Assembly (NCBI GenBank): GCA_002839605.1
Contig: PGYK01000011.1
Coordinates: forward strand, 1 to 64,000
Origin: Methanomicrobiales archaeon HGW-Methanomicrobiales-3
GTDB taxonomy: Archaea; Halobacteriota; Methanomicrobia; Methanomicrobiales; Methanospirillaceae
Reading direction: 5' to 3'
Length of the DNA: 64,000 bases
Made by a program: the position numbers and the translations under genes. Every line of letters begins with the position of its first letter. Within the stretch, counting starts at the first letter, position 1. The notes beneath the pieces were generated by a model. That model was not told where the DNA came from and made no database searches. It worked only from the letters and a program-made list of their open reading frames with translations. Positions 15,834-25,852 of this stretch are shown here, piece after piece.

Positions 15834-17744
15834 ATGGTGAAACGCTATCTTGAGCTACGCTCCTTTGACGAAGCACGTGACCTGCTCAGAAAATCATTTC
15901 CACGGCCGGACAAAACTGAGAAAGTTCCGGTAATGCAGGCCGCAGGGAGGATCGTGGCATCACCGGTCCATGCAAAATATTCTGTCCCGGAAGTGAACCT
16001 CGCTGCAATGGACGGGATTGCTGTCCGCAGCCGTGACACGGTAGGGGCAACCGATACCAATCCCATAACCATCGACCACTTCTCACGGGTCAATACCGGT
16101 AACATCGTGCCTCCGGAATTTGACGCGGTCATCATGATCGAGGATGTCTGGGAGGCGGGAGACGACTTCCGGATCCGCAAGTCCGCAACACCCCGCCAGC
16201 ATATCCGGCCTGCGGGAGAAGATATCAGAAAGAACCGGCTTGTTCTGCCCAAAGGGCACCTGATCCGGCCGTTTGATATCGGTGCGCTGGCCACGTACGG
16301 GATAACCACGGTTGAGGTGCTGGCAGTGAACGTGGGGATCATCCCGACGGGCAGCGAACTCGTGCCGCTCGGAGTCCGGCCGGCACCGGGGCAGGTTGTT
16401 GAGAGCAACACCATCATGGCCCAGGTCTTCCTCTCCCAGATGGGAGCCCGCTGTACGCGGTACCCGATCGTTTTGGATGATCCGGACCTTATCCGGGACA
16501 CCCTGCGCCTTGCGGTGAAGGAGAATGATCTTGTCCTCATCTCTGCCGGTTCTTCTGCCGGGACCCGGGATTTCACCGAGAGCGTGATCCGCTCGCTGGG
16601 CGAGCTGATCTTTCATGGTGTTGCGGTCAAACCCGGCAAACCGGCGATGCTGGGGCGGGTCAACAATACACCGGTCCTTGGGCTGCCGGGGTATCCTCTC
16701 GCGGCACAGACCGTGCTCCGGGAATTTGCTGCACCGCTGCTTGAGTCCTGGGGTTTTGCACCTGCCCCAAGGTACCCCATCACCGTGCACCTTGCCCAGC
16801 CGCTGGTCTCCGATCTCGGGTTTGACGAGTTCGTTCCGGTCTTTATCGGCCGGATCGGGGATCGCATCATAGGAACGGCACACGGTAAAGGGGCTGCCGT
16901 CCAGATGGCAACAGTCAAGGCCAACGGGTATACGCATATCCCGGCATCAGTGGAAGGATACGAAGGAGGAACTGCCATTGAGGCATTCCTGACCACCGAT
17001 CCGGGCAGTGTTGAACGGACCGTGATGCTGACCGGGACCCTTGATCCGGCACTGGAAGAACTTGCCCTCCTTGCCCAGGATGAGGGGCTCTTCATCCATG
17101 CAACGAATCCCGGTAATATCGCCGGGCTTCGTTCACTTGCGAAAAACACCTGCCATGCCGCCCCGCTCAGCCTGCCCGCCCATTCCCTGCTGACATCCTA
17201 CGAGCCACTCATTATGTACCATGAAGGTCTCGACCTTGCCTTCATCCATCTTGCGACCATGGAGCTCGGGATAGCTTCCCGCGACGGGTTGGATACCGGC
17301 GATCTCCCGCATGCAAAATTTATCAATACCCGGAAAGGGACTCCGTCCCGGTCAATTTTCGATGGTTTACTCAAAAGGGAGGGGATCAATCCTGCACAGG
17401 TGGACGGATACCTGCTGGAAGTGCACGGCCCCCAGGCAGTTGCAGCTGCAATCCTGAACGGTTTTGCCGATGCCGGCATGTGTACTTCCGGTATCGCCGT
17501 TGCTGAAGGGCTCCGGTTTGTCCCGGTAGCCCACGAGGATTACGAGCTGGTGGTGCAAAGTGAGATGTTGTACGATCCGCGGATCAGCACGCTGGTATCA
17601 CTGATCACATCTCCCCGGTTCCAGGCAATTCTCAAAAAGAAAGGCGGGTATGACCTGACCCTCACCGGAATTATCCGCGGGCTGAATAGTGAGAGAATCC
17701 TCAGCCCGCTCTTGCCAAAAAATTTTCCGGCAGGGTATACCTGA
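15834..17744 (+). CDS. MoeA-type molybdopterin molybdenumtransferase with C-terminal PBP-like domain
   Basis: A 636-aa protein. Residues ~1-400 are MoeA: VNLAAMDGIAVRS, RPAGEDIRKN, PTGSELVPLG and the GLPGYPLAA signature are visible. Residues ~410-630 form a periplasmic-binding-protein-like fold (PBP-like domain of MoeA/LysR fusions) that may sense or bind the oxyanion or a cofactor precursor. The enzyme inserts molybdate or tungstate into adenylylated molybdopterin. ATG 15834 is preferred because GGAG lies 9 nt upstream; ATG 15816 in the same frame is the alternative. A TATA-type AATAAATAC is at ~15723-15731. Confidence 0.9.
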   Translation: MVKRYLELRSFDEARDLLRKSFPRPDKTEKVPVMQAAGRIVASPVHAKYSVPEVNLAAMDGIAVRSRDTVGATDTNPITIDHFSRVNTGNIVPPEFDAVIMIEDVWEAGDDFRIRKSATPRQHIRPAGEDIRKNRLVLPKGHLIRPFDIGALATYGITTVEVLAVNVGIIPTGSELVPLGVRPAPGQVVESNTIMAQVFLSQMGARCTRYPIVLDDPDLIRDTLRLAVKENDLVLISAGSSAGTRDFTESVIRSLGELIFHGVAVKPGKPAMLGRVNNTPVLGLPGYPLAAQTVLREFAAPLLESWGFAPAPRYPITVHLAQPLVSDLGFDEFVPVFIGRIGDRIIGTAHGKGAAVQMATVKANGYTHIPASVEGYEGGTAIEAFLTTDPGSVERTVMLTGTLDPALEELALLAQDEGLFIHATNPGNIAGLRSLAKNTCHAAPLSLPAHSLLTSYEPLIMYHEGLDLAFIHLATMELGIASRDGLDTGDLPHAKFINTRKGTPSRSIFDGLLKREGINPAQVDGYLLEVHGPQAVAAAILNGFADAGMCTSGIAVAEGLRFVPVAHEDYELVVQSEMLYDPRISTLVSLITSPRFQAILKKKGGYDLTLTGIIRGLNSERILSPLLPKNFPAGYT

Positions 17745-17963
17745 TTCCCATGAACGATTCTGGTGAAAAACCGCGCTGAGCGGGAAGGGACGGTTTGATT
17801 TTTTTTACGGTTGAAACACCGATAAATATGCGCTCGCATCCAGCCATTGTAATTTTTTTTAGCATACTCATTTTTGGTTGAGGGGAGACGCATCGATAAA
17901 AATCATCTTTAAGACAAACTGGATCGATGGATGGTTGCAACAGCGTTTATTTGAGTTGATATT

Positions 17964-17972
17964 AAAAAAAAA
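17964..17972 (-). terminator. T-run after fdhB (first copy)
   Basis: Nine consecutive A on the plus strand, read as T9 on the minus strand, ~18 nt beyond the fdhB stop. Convergent with moeA. The rest of the 245-bp gap shows no gene. Confidence 0.45.
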
Positions 17973-17989
17973 GAGTTTTTTGGGATGCT

Positions 17990-19243
17990 TCACTTTTTAG
18001 GAACCGGGTTGAACACGTTCTCGTAGATCATGTCGCTGCCGGTGTTGTGGAGGCGCTGGCGCTCTTCCTTTTCCTCAGCATACGCCATGAGCGGGAGCTC
18101 CATGTCGACACCCGGGATGTGGCCGAACATCTTCTCGAGCTCGACCTGCTGGGCGTGCATGAAGAGTGCATTCGGGATCTCCGCCGCACAGACTTCCTCG
18201 CACTGGCCGCAGTTCACGCAGGAATCGGCTATATGCGAGTACCGGATCAGGTGGAACATGAAGTTGACCGGGAGTTCGCCGGGCGGAACAAAGGTCGGGT
18301 TCTTCGTGGTACAATCGACACAGTAGCAGATCGGGCAAACCTCAATGCACTGGTAGCACTTGATGCAGCGCGAGGTCTCGGTCATGATCTTCTTGAGCCG
18401 GTCTTTCCCCTCGCCGAGTGCTTCGAAGTCGTGCTTCCGCCACTTGTCGCCGAGCTTGAACATCGCACCCTCGACCTTTCCGCGGATCTCAAGACCCTTG
18501 GGGTTGGCTGCCTCGGTTGCAAGCACACCCTTCTTGACGGCACCGTCAAGGAGCGCTGCACCCTTCTCGGAGCAGACCTCGACAAAGGTTGCCTTTCCGG
18601 CCTTGGGGCCGATAACTCCCCAGTTCCCGCAGGCAAGGTCTGCCTGGCGGGGGATCTTCATCTTGCAGCGGCGGCAGTTGCTGCGCCTTCCGTAGCCGGC
18701 CTCCTCGAGTTCGTCAACGGAGATGCCCTTGTGGCCTCCCTCGTACTCGATGATGAACTGGCCCTTGTCGATCTCTTCCTTGTGCACGGTCTCGGGGTCA
18801 ACACCGTACTTGTCGGCAATCATCTTCCGGGCAACGACCGGGCTGACCGATCCTCCGCAGTTGACACCGATCATAACGATGTTGTCGAGATTGATCTGCT
18901 TGCGCTTGGCAAGTTCGTAGAATGCCATGGCATCGCAGCCCTTGACCGTGACACCGATCTTCATGTCCCGTGCGCCGTCCATGTACTTCTTGACGAGCTT
19001 GGCCATGAGGAGCGTCCCGCAGTGGAGCGACCCTGCCGTCTTGGGGAGATCCTTGGGATCCCTGATGAGGACGGGGACGGCATCGTAGAGGTCAACACCC
19101 TTGGTGACCGCGAAGACCGCATCGACTGCCTTGGACTCGAGTGCGTACTTCCAGATTGCGGTGACAGCGCCACCGAGCTCTGCTTTCTTCTGGATCTCTG
19201 CATCATTGGTCCAGGCATAGAGCATATCGCCTTTCTTGCTCAT
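17990..19243 (-). CDS. fdhB: Coenzyme F420-reducing formate dehydrogenase subunit beta, copy 1
   Basis: A 417-aa FrhB/FdhB-family protein that carries FAD and iron-sulfur clusters and passes electrons from formate to F420. The N-terminal FrhB domains include MIGVNCGGSVSPV and GRRSNCRRCKMKIPRQADL. A C-terminal ferredoxin-like part has CIKCYQCIEVCP and CVNCGQCEEVC. It is ~34 residues longer than copy 2 owing to a C-terminal extension after the last cluster. It begins 2 nt after fdhA and is expressed with it. Formate is an electron donor for this lifestyle, or the complex can supply electrons to heterodisulfide reductase. Confidence 0.93.
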   Translation of the reverse strand: MSKKGDMLYAWTNDAEIQKKAELGGAVTAIWKYALESKAVDAVFAVTKGVDLYDAVPVLIRDPKDLPKTAGSLHCGTLLMAKLVKKYMDGARDMKIGVTVKGCDAMAFYELAKRKQINLDNIVMIGVNCGGSVSPVVARKMIADKYGVDPETVHKEEIDKGQFIIEYEGGHKGISVDELEEAGYGRRSNCRRCKMKIPRQADLACGNWGVIGPKAGKATFVEVCSEKGAALLDGAVKKGVLATEAANPKGLEIRGKVEGAMFKLGDKWRKHDFEALGEGKDRLKKIMTETSRCIKCYQCIEVCPICYCVDCTTKNPTFVPPGELPVNFMFHLIRYSHIADSCVNCGQCEEVCAAEIPNALFMHAQQVELEKMFGHIPGVDMELPLMAYAEEKEERQRLHNTGSDMIYENVFNPVPKK

Positions 19244-19245
19244 CT

Positions 19246-21312
19246 TCAGGCCTCCGTGATCTTCTCAACCTTGACAGCACAGTGCTTGAGTTCCGGCATC
19301 TTGGAGAGCGGGTCGAGCGCGGTGTTGGTGAGGTCGTTTGCACCATGGACAAAGTGCATGGGCATGTACAGTACCTTTGGGGCAACGTCATCGGTCACGC
19401 GTGCAACCGCGATGGATTCGCCACGACGGCTGGTAACCTTGACCTTCTCGTATGGCCTGATGCCGAGTTCCTTTGCATCCAGCGTGTTGATCTGCATGTA
19501 GTTTTCCGGCACATCGTTGTGCAGGGTCGGGGAACGGTCGGTCTGGGTCCGGGTGTGGTAATGGAAGATACACCGGCCGGTCATGAGCGTGTACGGGTAC
19601 TCTGCATCTGCAACTTCTGCCGGCGGGTGATACTCGAGGCCGAACATGGTTCCCTTGCCATCTGCTGCGGCAAACTTTCCTACGTGGAGGATCGGGGTTC
19701 CCGGGTGCTCGATGGTCGGGCAGGGCCAGTGGACCGATTCGGGCTTCTCCATCTTCTCGTAGGTAACGCCAAACTGGCCGGGGGTGACGGAGCGCATGTC
19801 GTCCCAGACATCCTTGGCGGTCTTCCAGTCAAAGCCTGAAAGACCCATCTTCTTTGCGAGCATGCCGATGATCTCCCAGTCGTACTTCGACTCGCCGGGG
19901 CCATCGACTGCCTTCCGGACGCGGTTGACACGGCGCTCGCCACTGGTGAAGGTTCCGTCCTTCTCGGCAAAGCAGGTACCGGGCAGGACAACATCCGCGT
20001 ATTCGCAGCTCTCGGTCCAGTAAATATCCTGGATAACGAGGAAGTCAAGCTTTTCAAGTGAGCGCCTGACATGGTTCGAGTCAGGGTAGGAGACCACGGG
20101 GTTCAGGCCGAGGATGTACATCGCCTTGATCGGGTCGCCGCACTGGGTGATCTGCTCAGTTAAGGTCACACCGTACCAGTCGGGCAGGGAGCCGGCTTTC
20201 ATGCCCCATGCCTTCTCCATCTTGGCACGGTTCTCGGGAACGGCAACTGCCTGGTAACCCGAGAAGACGTTCGGGTAGGCACCCATGTCGCAGGCACCCT
20301 GCACATTGTTCTGGCCACGGAGCGGGTTGACACCGACACCGGGGCGACCAACGTTTCCGGTAAGGAGTGCGAGGTTCCCCATCGAACGGACATTGTCGGT
20401 ACCGGTGGTGAGCTCGGTGATGCCGAGGCAGTAGATGATGACGGCGTTCTTTGCATTGGCGTACTGGCGGGCAAACTCCTGAACGGTCTCCTGCGGGACA
20501 CCGTGGATGTTCGTGGCGTCAGCATACTTCTCGACCGTCTTCTTGAGGTCCTCGAAACCCTTTGTCCGCTCCTTGATGTACTCCTTGTCCTCGAGGCCTT
20601 CCTTGATGATGTAGTACATCATGTTGTTGGCGAGCGCAATGTGGGTCGACGGGGTGAACCGGATCCACTTGTCAGCGAGTCGTGCTGTCGGGCTCAACCG
20701 GGGGTCAACGACAACGATTGGGATCCCCTTCTGCTTGGCCTGCATGACACGGCGGCCAGCGAGGGGGTGTGCCTCAACTGCGTTGGAGCCCCACATGACG
20801 ATAAGATCGGAGTTTAAGACATCTTCGAACGTGTTGGTAGCTGCACCGGAACCAAACGAGAGGGAGAGGCCGGCAACCGAAGGTCCGTGGCAGATACGGG
20901 CGCAGTTGTCAACATTGTTGGTCTGGAATGCTACCCGTGCCCACTTCTGCAGGGCATAGCAGTCCTCATTCACGGTACGGCAGGAGGTGTGGAACCCAAG
21001 AGCCTTGGGACCGCCCTGCTTGTGGACCTCTGAAAACTTCTTCGTAATCAGGTCAATGGCTTCGTCCCACGAGGCTTCCTCGAATTTGTCGCCCTTCTTG
21101 ATGAGGGGCGTGGTAAGGCGGCCTGGCTTCTGGACGGTTTCCCAGCAGGTTGCACCCTTCGGGCAGAGCTTGCCTTCGTTAATCGGGGACCGCTTGTACG
21201 GTTCGACACCAACGAGCGTGTTCCCTTTGGACACGAGGTTTAAGCCGCAGCCAACTCCGCAGTAGGGACAGGTCGTCGGTGTATACTTCAGATCTGAGTT
21301 TATGTCTTCCAT
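19246..21312 (-). CDS. fdhA: Formate dehydrogenase subunit alpha, copy 1 (Cys form)
   Basis: A 688-aa molybdopterin oxidoreductase that oxidises formate to CO2. The N-terminal [4Fe-4S] site is C15, C18, C22 and C50. The metal ligand is Cys137 in DNCARICHGPS (many other FdhA use selenocysteine here). VMWGSNAVEAHPLAGRR, GVNPLRGQNNVQGACDMG and the C-terminal molydopterin-binding domain (HYHTRTQTDRS) follow. Protein sequence is nearly identical to copy 2 over residues ~430-560 but differs more at both ends. Divergent from the zinc-ribbon gene at 21574; a TATA-like TTAAATAA on the minus strand is near 21416-21423. Confidence 0.95.
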   Translation of the reverse strand: MEDINSDLKYTPTTCPYCGVGCGLNLVSKGNTLVGVEPYKRSPINEGKLCPKGATCWETVQKPGRLTTPLIKKGDKFEEASWDEAIDLITKKFSEVHKQGGPKALGFHTSCRTVNEDCYALQKWARVAFQTNNVDNCARICHGPSVAGLSLSFGSGAATNTFEDVLNSDLIVMWGSNAVEAHPLAGRRVMQAKQKGIPIVVVDPRLSPTARLADKWIRFTPSTHIALANNMMYYIIKEGLEDKEYIKERTKGFEDLKKTVEKYADATNIHGVPQETVQEFARQYANAKNAVIIYCLGITELTTGTDNVRSMGNLALLTGNVGRPGVGVNPLRGQNNVQGACDMGAYPNVFSGYQAVAVPENRAKMEKAWGMKAGSLPDWYGVTLTEQITQCGDPIKAMYILGLNPVVSYPDSNHVRRSLEKLDFLVIQDIYWTESCEYADVVLPGTCFAEKDGTFTSGERRVNRVRKAVDGPGESKYDWEIIGMLAKKMGLSGFDWKTAKDVWDDMRSVTPGQFGVTYEKMEKPESVHWPCPTIEHPGTPILHVGKFAAADGKGTMFGLEYHPPAEVADAEYPYTLMTGRCIFHYHTRTQTDRSPTLHNDVPENYMQINTLDAKELGIRPYEKVKVTSRRGESIAVARVTDDVAPKVLYMPMHFVHGANDLTNTALDPLSKMPELKHCAVKVEKITEA

Positions 21313-21573
21313 GAATTATCACCAGATGTGTTCATCCACGTTTCAATGCAATGAGTGAATTTTCGTGTTTGTTAAATGAAGTTCGTTGTTGAACAGGAAT
21401 TGTCTGCCCTTGAGTTATTTAACCATTCTGAATTTTCAACAAAAAATGGTGAACAAAAGTGGGTTTATTATGGTATATCGTTAACAGTAAGAGTGATCTA
21501 TGAAGAAAATGCTCTCCCGCGCAAAGGGGAACATTACCATGGCACTGAAACGACCAGCAGGGGAAGGAGTATC

Positions 21574-22161
21574 TTGAGAAAACGCCGCATACCCCCGATG
21601 CTCGCCGATATCGTCCAGGCTACGCTGGTTTCCTGTCACGGGATTGTGTTTGATTCCTGCGAGGCCTGCCCGGTATGCGGGGGGGAACTGGCCGGGTATG
21701 ACAGGAAAAAAAAGCAGTTTGCCGTTCTTGTGGAGGAAGGCAAAAAGAATGTCATCCAGGTGATCGTGAAACGGTTCCGGTGCTGCGAGTGCAGGCAGAT
21801 CTGTCTTGCCGACCAGCCTTTTTATCCGGACACCCGCATTGGATCGCCAGTCGTGGATCTCTGCGTGACCCTTGGAGAGACCATGCATTTCCCCCGCGTT
21901 TCATCATGCCTTGCAGAGATGGGAATTTTTGTTGATCGCTGGAGCGTTCGTAATTATATCCAGAAAAATACTCATTCGATTCCCGCTGCAGACATGTTCG
22001 GGATCAGGGTCCCTTTTTCGATCTTCTCGCTCTCGACGTTGGCAATGGGAACGCGTGACGGTAGCGGTATTGATGCCCCGGCCGTACTTGCTGCATGCGG
22101 GTATCCCTCCCGGAAAAAAGATCCTGCCGGGCACCCTTTGCCGGATGAGAGGACGGATTAA
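21574..22161 (+). CDS. Zinc-ribbon protein of unknown function, linked to fdh copy 1
   Basis: A 195-aa protein probably starting at TTG 21574, preceded by GGAAGGAG; the frame is open 66 codons further upstream, but that part is AT-rich and not protein-like. It has a zinc-ribbon pair CPVCGGELAGYD ... CCEC, then QPFYPDTRIGSPVVDLCVTLG and MGIFVDRWSVRNYI, which looks like a helix-turn-helix. Its paralogue at 25853 has the same start context (TTGAG) and the same position relative to a second fdhA. The architecture recalls the N-terminal part of some transposases, but no catalytic domain follows. A DNA-binding regulator of the adjacent fdh genes is a reasonable guess, not shown. Confidence 0.7.
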   Translation: MRKRRIPPMLADIVQATLVSCHGIVFDSCEACPVCGGELAGYDRKKKQFAVLVEEGKKNVIQVIVKRFRCCECRQICLADQPFYPDTRIGSPVVDLCVTLGETMHFPRVSSCLAEMGIFVDRWSVRNYIQKNTHSIPAADMFGIRVPFSIFSLSTLAMGTRDGSGIDAPAVLAACGYPSRKKDPAGHPLPDERTD

Positions 22162-22349
22162 TCATAATGACAAAACGCTAAAAAACCCGGACCCGTTACA
22201 GAATATCAGGAGAACACGGGTTCCAGAAAAAGGGGCTGATTGAAGGGGAGATCCAACCGTTACTCCCACTTCATCATAAACCTGATTGCGATCCCTGGAG
22301 ATGAGATTTCAGGTATTGTCTGGGGAACTTTTCGCGGTGCTAAAAAAAA

Positions 22350-23501
22350 TTAATTGGTATAGGCCGACTTCCCGAGCTTGGGCTCGAAGAACTTGTCTGC
22401 CTCTGTCCGGATCGCGTGGCTGAAGAGCGCCAGCGGGATTTCCGAGGGACAGCACTCTTCGCACTGCCCGCAGTTGATGCAGGAGTCGGAGATGTGCGCA
22501 AACCGGCGCAGGTGGAACATCGGATCGGCGGGGATAAACCCATGGCGGATCATCAGGTCGGGCTGCTGGTACTTGTCAGCACGAGTGACACAGACCGGGC
22601 AGTGCTCGATGCACGCACCACATTTCATGCAGCGGCTGGTCTCCTTTGCAATGGTCTCCCAGAGGGCCGGTGCCAGGGCTTCAAAGTCGTGCTTGCGCCA
22701 CTTGTCACCGAGCTTGAGCATTGCATTCTCGACTTTTCCGCGGATCTCGACACCCTTGGGGTTTGCGGGCTCCGTGGTGAGTTTCTTGGCTTTGACAGCC
22801 CCATCGAGAAGTTTTGCTCCCTTCTCGGAGCAGACCTCGACAAAGGTTGCTTTTCCGGCCTTGTCGCCGATAACACCCCAGTTCCCGCAGGCAAGGTCTG
22901 CCTGGCGGGGGATCTTTACCTTGCAGCGGCGGCAGTTGGACCTTCGGCCATATCCTGCCTCTTCGAGTTCATCCATGGAGATGCCCTTGTGGCCCCCCTC
23001 GTACTCGATGATGAACTGGCCCTTGTCGATCTCTTCTTTTGTTACCGTGTTCGGGTCAACACTGAACTTTTCCGTGATCATCTTCCGTGCGGCAACCGGG
23101 CTGACCGATCCTCCGCAGTTTACACCGATCATGACGATGTTGTCGAGGTTGACCAGCTTGCGTTCTGCAAGTTCCAGGAGGCCCATCATGTCGCAGCCCT
23201 TGACAACCAGTCCCAGCTTCTTCCCGGCCATTTTTGGTGCATACTCCATCACCAGTTTGGAGAGGAGGATGGTCCCGCAGTGGAGGGAACCGGCGCACGC
23301 GTCAAGTGACTTGGGGTCAGAAACGAGGACCGGGACCGCATCGTACAGGTCAACACCGCGGGTAACGGCAAGCACTGCATCAACGGTTTTGCTCTCGAGT
23401 GCATACTTGAGGAGTTCGGTGACTGCACCGCCGCATTCAGCCTTCTTTGCAAGGGCGGCGTCATTGGTCCATGCATAGAGCATTTCGCCTTTCTTTGCCA
23501 T
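22350..23501 (-). CDS. fdhB: Coenzyme F420-reducing formate dehydrogenase subunit beta, copy 2
   Basis: A 383-aa paralogue of the 17990-19243 gene with the same FrhB segments (MIGVNCGGSVSPV, GRRSNCRRCKVKIPRQADL). The C-terminal cluster region is CMKCGACIEHCPVC and CINCGQCEECCPSE. The linker between the two cluster motifs differs strongly from copy 1, and the long C-terminal extension is absent. The next gene upstream, fdhA copy 2, ends directly at its start (no gap), so translation is probably coupled. Confidence 0.93.
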   Translation of the reverse strand: MAKKGEMLYAWTNDAALAKKAECGGAVTELLKYALESKTVDAVLAVTRGVDLYDAVPVLVSDPKSLDACAGSLHCGTILLSKLVMEYAPKMAGKKLGLVVKGCDMMGLLELAERKLVNLDNIVMIGVNCGGSVSPVAARKMITEKFSVDPNTVTKEEIDKGQFIIEYEGGHKGISMDELEEAGYGRRSNCRRCKVKIPRQADLACGNWGVIGDKAGKATFVEVCSEKGAKLLDGAVKAKKLTTEPANPKGVEIRGKVENAMLKLGDKWRKHDFEALAPALWETIAKETSRCMKCGACIEHCPVCVTRADKYQQPDLMIRHGFIPADPMFHLRRFAHISDSCINCGQCEECCPSEIPLALFSHAIRTEADKFFEPKLGKSAYTN

Positions 23502-25571
23502 TTACTTCGCCCCCGCAATTTTTTCGATCTTTATAGCACAGTGCTTGAGCTCCGGCATCTTGGAGAGCGGGTCAAGCGCAGTGTTGGTCAGTGTGTTCGC
23601 TCCCTTGTGGAAGTGCATGGCCATGTAGGTGACACCGGGTGCTACATCGTCAGATACATGCGCGAGGGTCTCAATTTCACCCCGACGGCTGGACACCTTG
23701 ATCTTCTCGTTCTCCTTGATACCCAGTTTCTTCGCATCGATCGTGTTGATCTGGATGTAGGACGCGGGTACCTCGTAGTGCAGTTGTTTGGCACGGTCGG
23801 TCTGGGTCCGGGTGTGGTAATGGAAGATCACACGCCCGGTCATGAGCGTGAACGGATACTCTGCATCCGCTACTTCCGCGGGCGGGCGGTACTCGAGACC
23901 GAACATGGTTCCCTTGCCATCCGCTGCGGCAAACTTCCCCACGTGGAGGATCGGGGTTCCCGGGTGATCGATGGCCGGACAGGGCCAGTGCACGGATTCG
24001 GGCTTCTCCATCTTCTCGTAGGTTACACCGAACTGGCCGGGGGTGACGGAACGCATGTCGTCCCAGACATCCTTGGCGGTCTTCCAGTCAAAGCCTGAAA
24101 GGCCCATCTTCTTCGCGACCATGCCGATGATCTCCCAGTCGTACTTGGACTCGCCGGGGCCATCGACTGCCTTCCTTACCCGGTTGACACGGCGCTCGCC
24201 GCTGGTGAAGGTCCCGTCCTTCTCGGCAAAACAGGTGCCGGGCAGGACTACATCTGCATACTCGCAGCTCTCGGTCCAGAAGATATCCTGCATGACAAGG
24301 AAGTCGAGTTTCTCAAACGACCTCATTACATGGTTCGAGTCGGGGTACGAGACCACCGGGTTCAGACCAAGGACCCACATTGCCTTGACAACTTCACCGC
24401 AGTCATTGATCTGCTCGGTCAGGGTTGACCCGTACCAGTCGGGAAGGGATCCTTCTTTCATGCCCCATGCCTTCTCCATCTTGGCACGGTTGTCAGCAAC
24501 GGCAACAGCCTGGTAGCCGGAGTACACATTCGGGTATGCACCCATGTCGCAGGCACCCTGCACATTGTTCTGGCCACGGAGCGGGTTGACACCCACACCG
24601 GGGCGACCAACGTTTCCTGTGAGCAGCGCGAGGTTCCCCATCGAACGGACATTGTCGGTACCGGTGGTGAGCTCGGTAATGCCGAGGCAGTAGATGATGA
24701 CCGCGTTCTTCGCCTTGGCATACTGCCGGGCTAACGATTTGACGGTCTCAAGCGGGACACCATGAATCTCTTCGCAATCGGCATAGTTCTCAACGGTCTT
24801 TTTCAGGTCATCGAATCCTTTGGTACGCTCGTTGATGAACACCGTGTTCTGGAGACCTTCCCTGATGATCCAGTACATCATGGAGTTGGCAAGTGCAATG
24901 TGGGTTGAGGGGTTGAACCGGATCCACTCGTCCGCAAGCCGGGCGGTTGCGCTTAACCGGGGGTCAACAACAATAACCTTGATCCCTTTCTTCTTGGCCT
25001 GCATGACGCGGCGGCCGGCAAGCGGATGGGCTTCGACTGCATTGGAGCCCCACATCACAATAAGGTCAGAGTTTAAGACATCTTCGAACGTGTTGGTGGC
25101 TGCACCAGACCCAAACGAGAGCGAGAGACCGGCAACGGAAGGTCCATGGCAGATACGGGCGCAGTTGTCAACGTTGTTGGTCTGGAAACCCACACGCGCC
25201 AGCTTCTGCAGGGCATAGCAGTCCTCGTTCACGGTACGGCACGAGGTCTGGAAGCCGAGAGATTTTGGACCATACTTGTCGGAAGTTTCCTTGAACTTCT
25301 TCGCAATCAGGTCAATGGCTTCTTCCCAGGAAGCGTCCACGAACTTGCCGTTCTTCTTGATCTTCGGCTTCGTCAGACGGTCAGGGTTCTGGACATGTTC
25401 CCAGCAGGTCATCCCCTTTGGACAGAGCTTTCCTTCGTTGATCGGGCTTCGCTTGTTGGGTTCGACACCGACAAGTTTCCCGTCACTGACCACAAGGTTC
25501 AGGCCGCAGCCCACCCCACAGTACGGACAGGTTGTCGGTACATACTTAAGAGTACTCGTAATTTCACTCAT
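23502..25571 (-). CDS. fdhA: Formate dehydrogenase subunit alpha, copy 2 (Cys form)
   Basis: A 689-aa catalytic subunit with the same cluster cysteines and the cysteine metal ligand in DNCARICHGPS as copy 1. Most of the central and C-terminal-middle protein is identical to copy 1, while residues ~60-110, ~225-265 and the last ~70 are clearly diverged (for example HYEVPASYIQINTIDAKKLG here against HNDVPENYMQINTLDAKELG in copy 1). It forms a two-gene unit with fdhB copy 2. Promoter elements lie in the 280-bp gap before the zinc-ribbon gene at 25853. Confidence 0.95.
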   Translation of the reverse strand: MSEITSTLKYVPTTCPYCGVGCGLNLVVSDGKLVGVEPNKRSPINEGKLCPKGMTCWEHVQNPDRLTKPKIKKNGKFVDASWEEAIDLIAKKFKETSDKYGPKSLGFQTSCRTVNEDCYALQKLARVGFQTNNVDNCARICHGPSVAGLSLSFGSGAATNTFEDVLNSDLIVMWGSNAVEAHPLAGRRVMQAKKKGIKVIVVDPRLSATARLADEWIRFNPSTHIALANSMMYWIIREGLQNTVFINERTKGFDDLKKTVENYADCEEIHGVPLETVKSLARQYAKAKNAVIIYCLGITELTTGTDNVRSMGNLALLTGNVGRPGVGVNPLRGQNNVQGACDMGAYPNVYSGYQAVAVADNRAKMEKAWGMKEGSLPDWYGSTLTEQINDCGEVVKAMWVLGLNPVVSYPDSNHVMRSFEKLDFLVMQDIFWTESCEYADVVLPGTCFAEKDGTFTSGERRVNRVRKAVDGPGESKYDWEIIGMVAKKMGLSGFDWKTAKDVWDDMRSVTPGQFGVTYEKMEKPESVHWPCPAIDHPGTPILHVGKFAAADGKGTMFGLEYRPPAEVADAEYPFTLMTGRVIFHYHTRTQTDRAKQLHYEVPASYIQINTIDAKKLGIKENEKIKVSSRRGEIETLAHVSDDVAPGVTYMAMHFHKGANTLTNTALDPLSKMPELKHCAIKIEKIAGAK

Positions 25572-25852
25572 CGTCTATCACCATACTTTCACGGACGTCC
25601 CGATGCCAGAAAAGGCAAAGACGACCGCGTACACACCTCTGAAAGTGGTCTTGGCAAAATCTGTTAATTAATTTTGCTTGATTATTGATCTCGGTAAACA
25701 CCATATTTATGTATTCTGAAAATCCTCTATTTTTGTTGATTATCTGGGGGTAAGACCGGTTTCCGGCAGGAGGCAGGGATGTTTTTGGAGAATAATTCTG
25801 GCACACGGCGGGTTTCGCGCGGGATCCAGCCCTGCATAAAGGGGGTGCCTGC

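Noticed and set aside
18047-19501. 484-codon open frame on the plus strand opposite fdhB and the fdhA end
   Set aside because: It covers two firm genes antisense, has no ribosome site and no recognisable domain.
10889-25571. Selenocysteine in FwdB or FdhA
   Set aside because: The metal-ligand position reads as TGC/TGT cysteine in all three enzymes (DNCA context) with no in-frame TGA.
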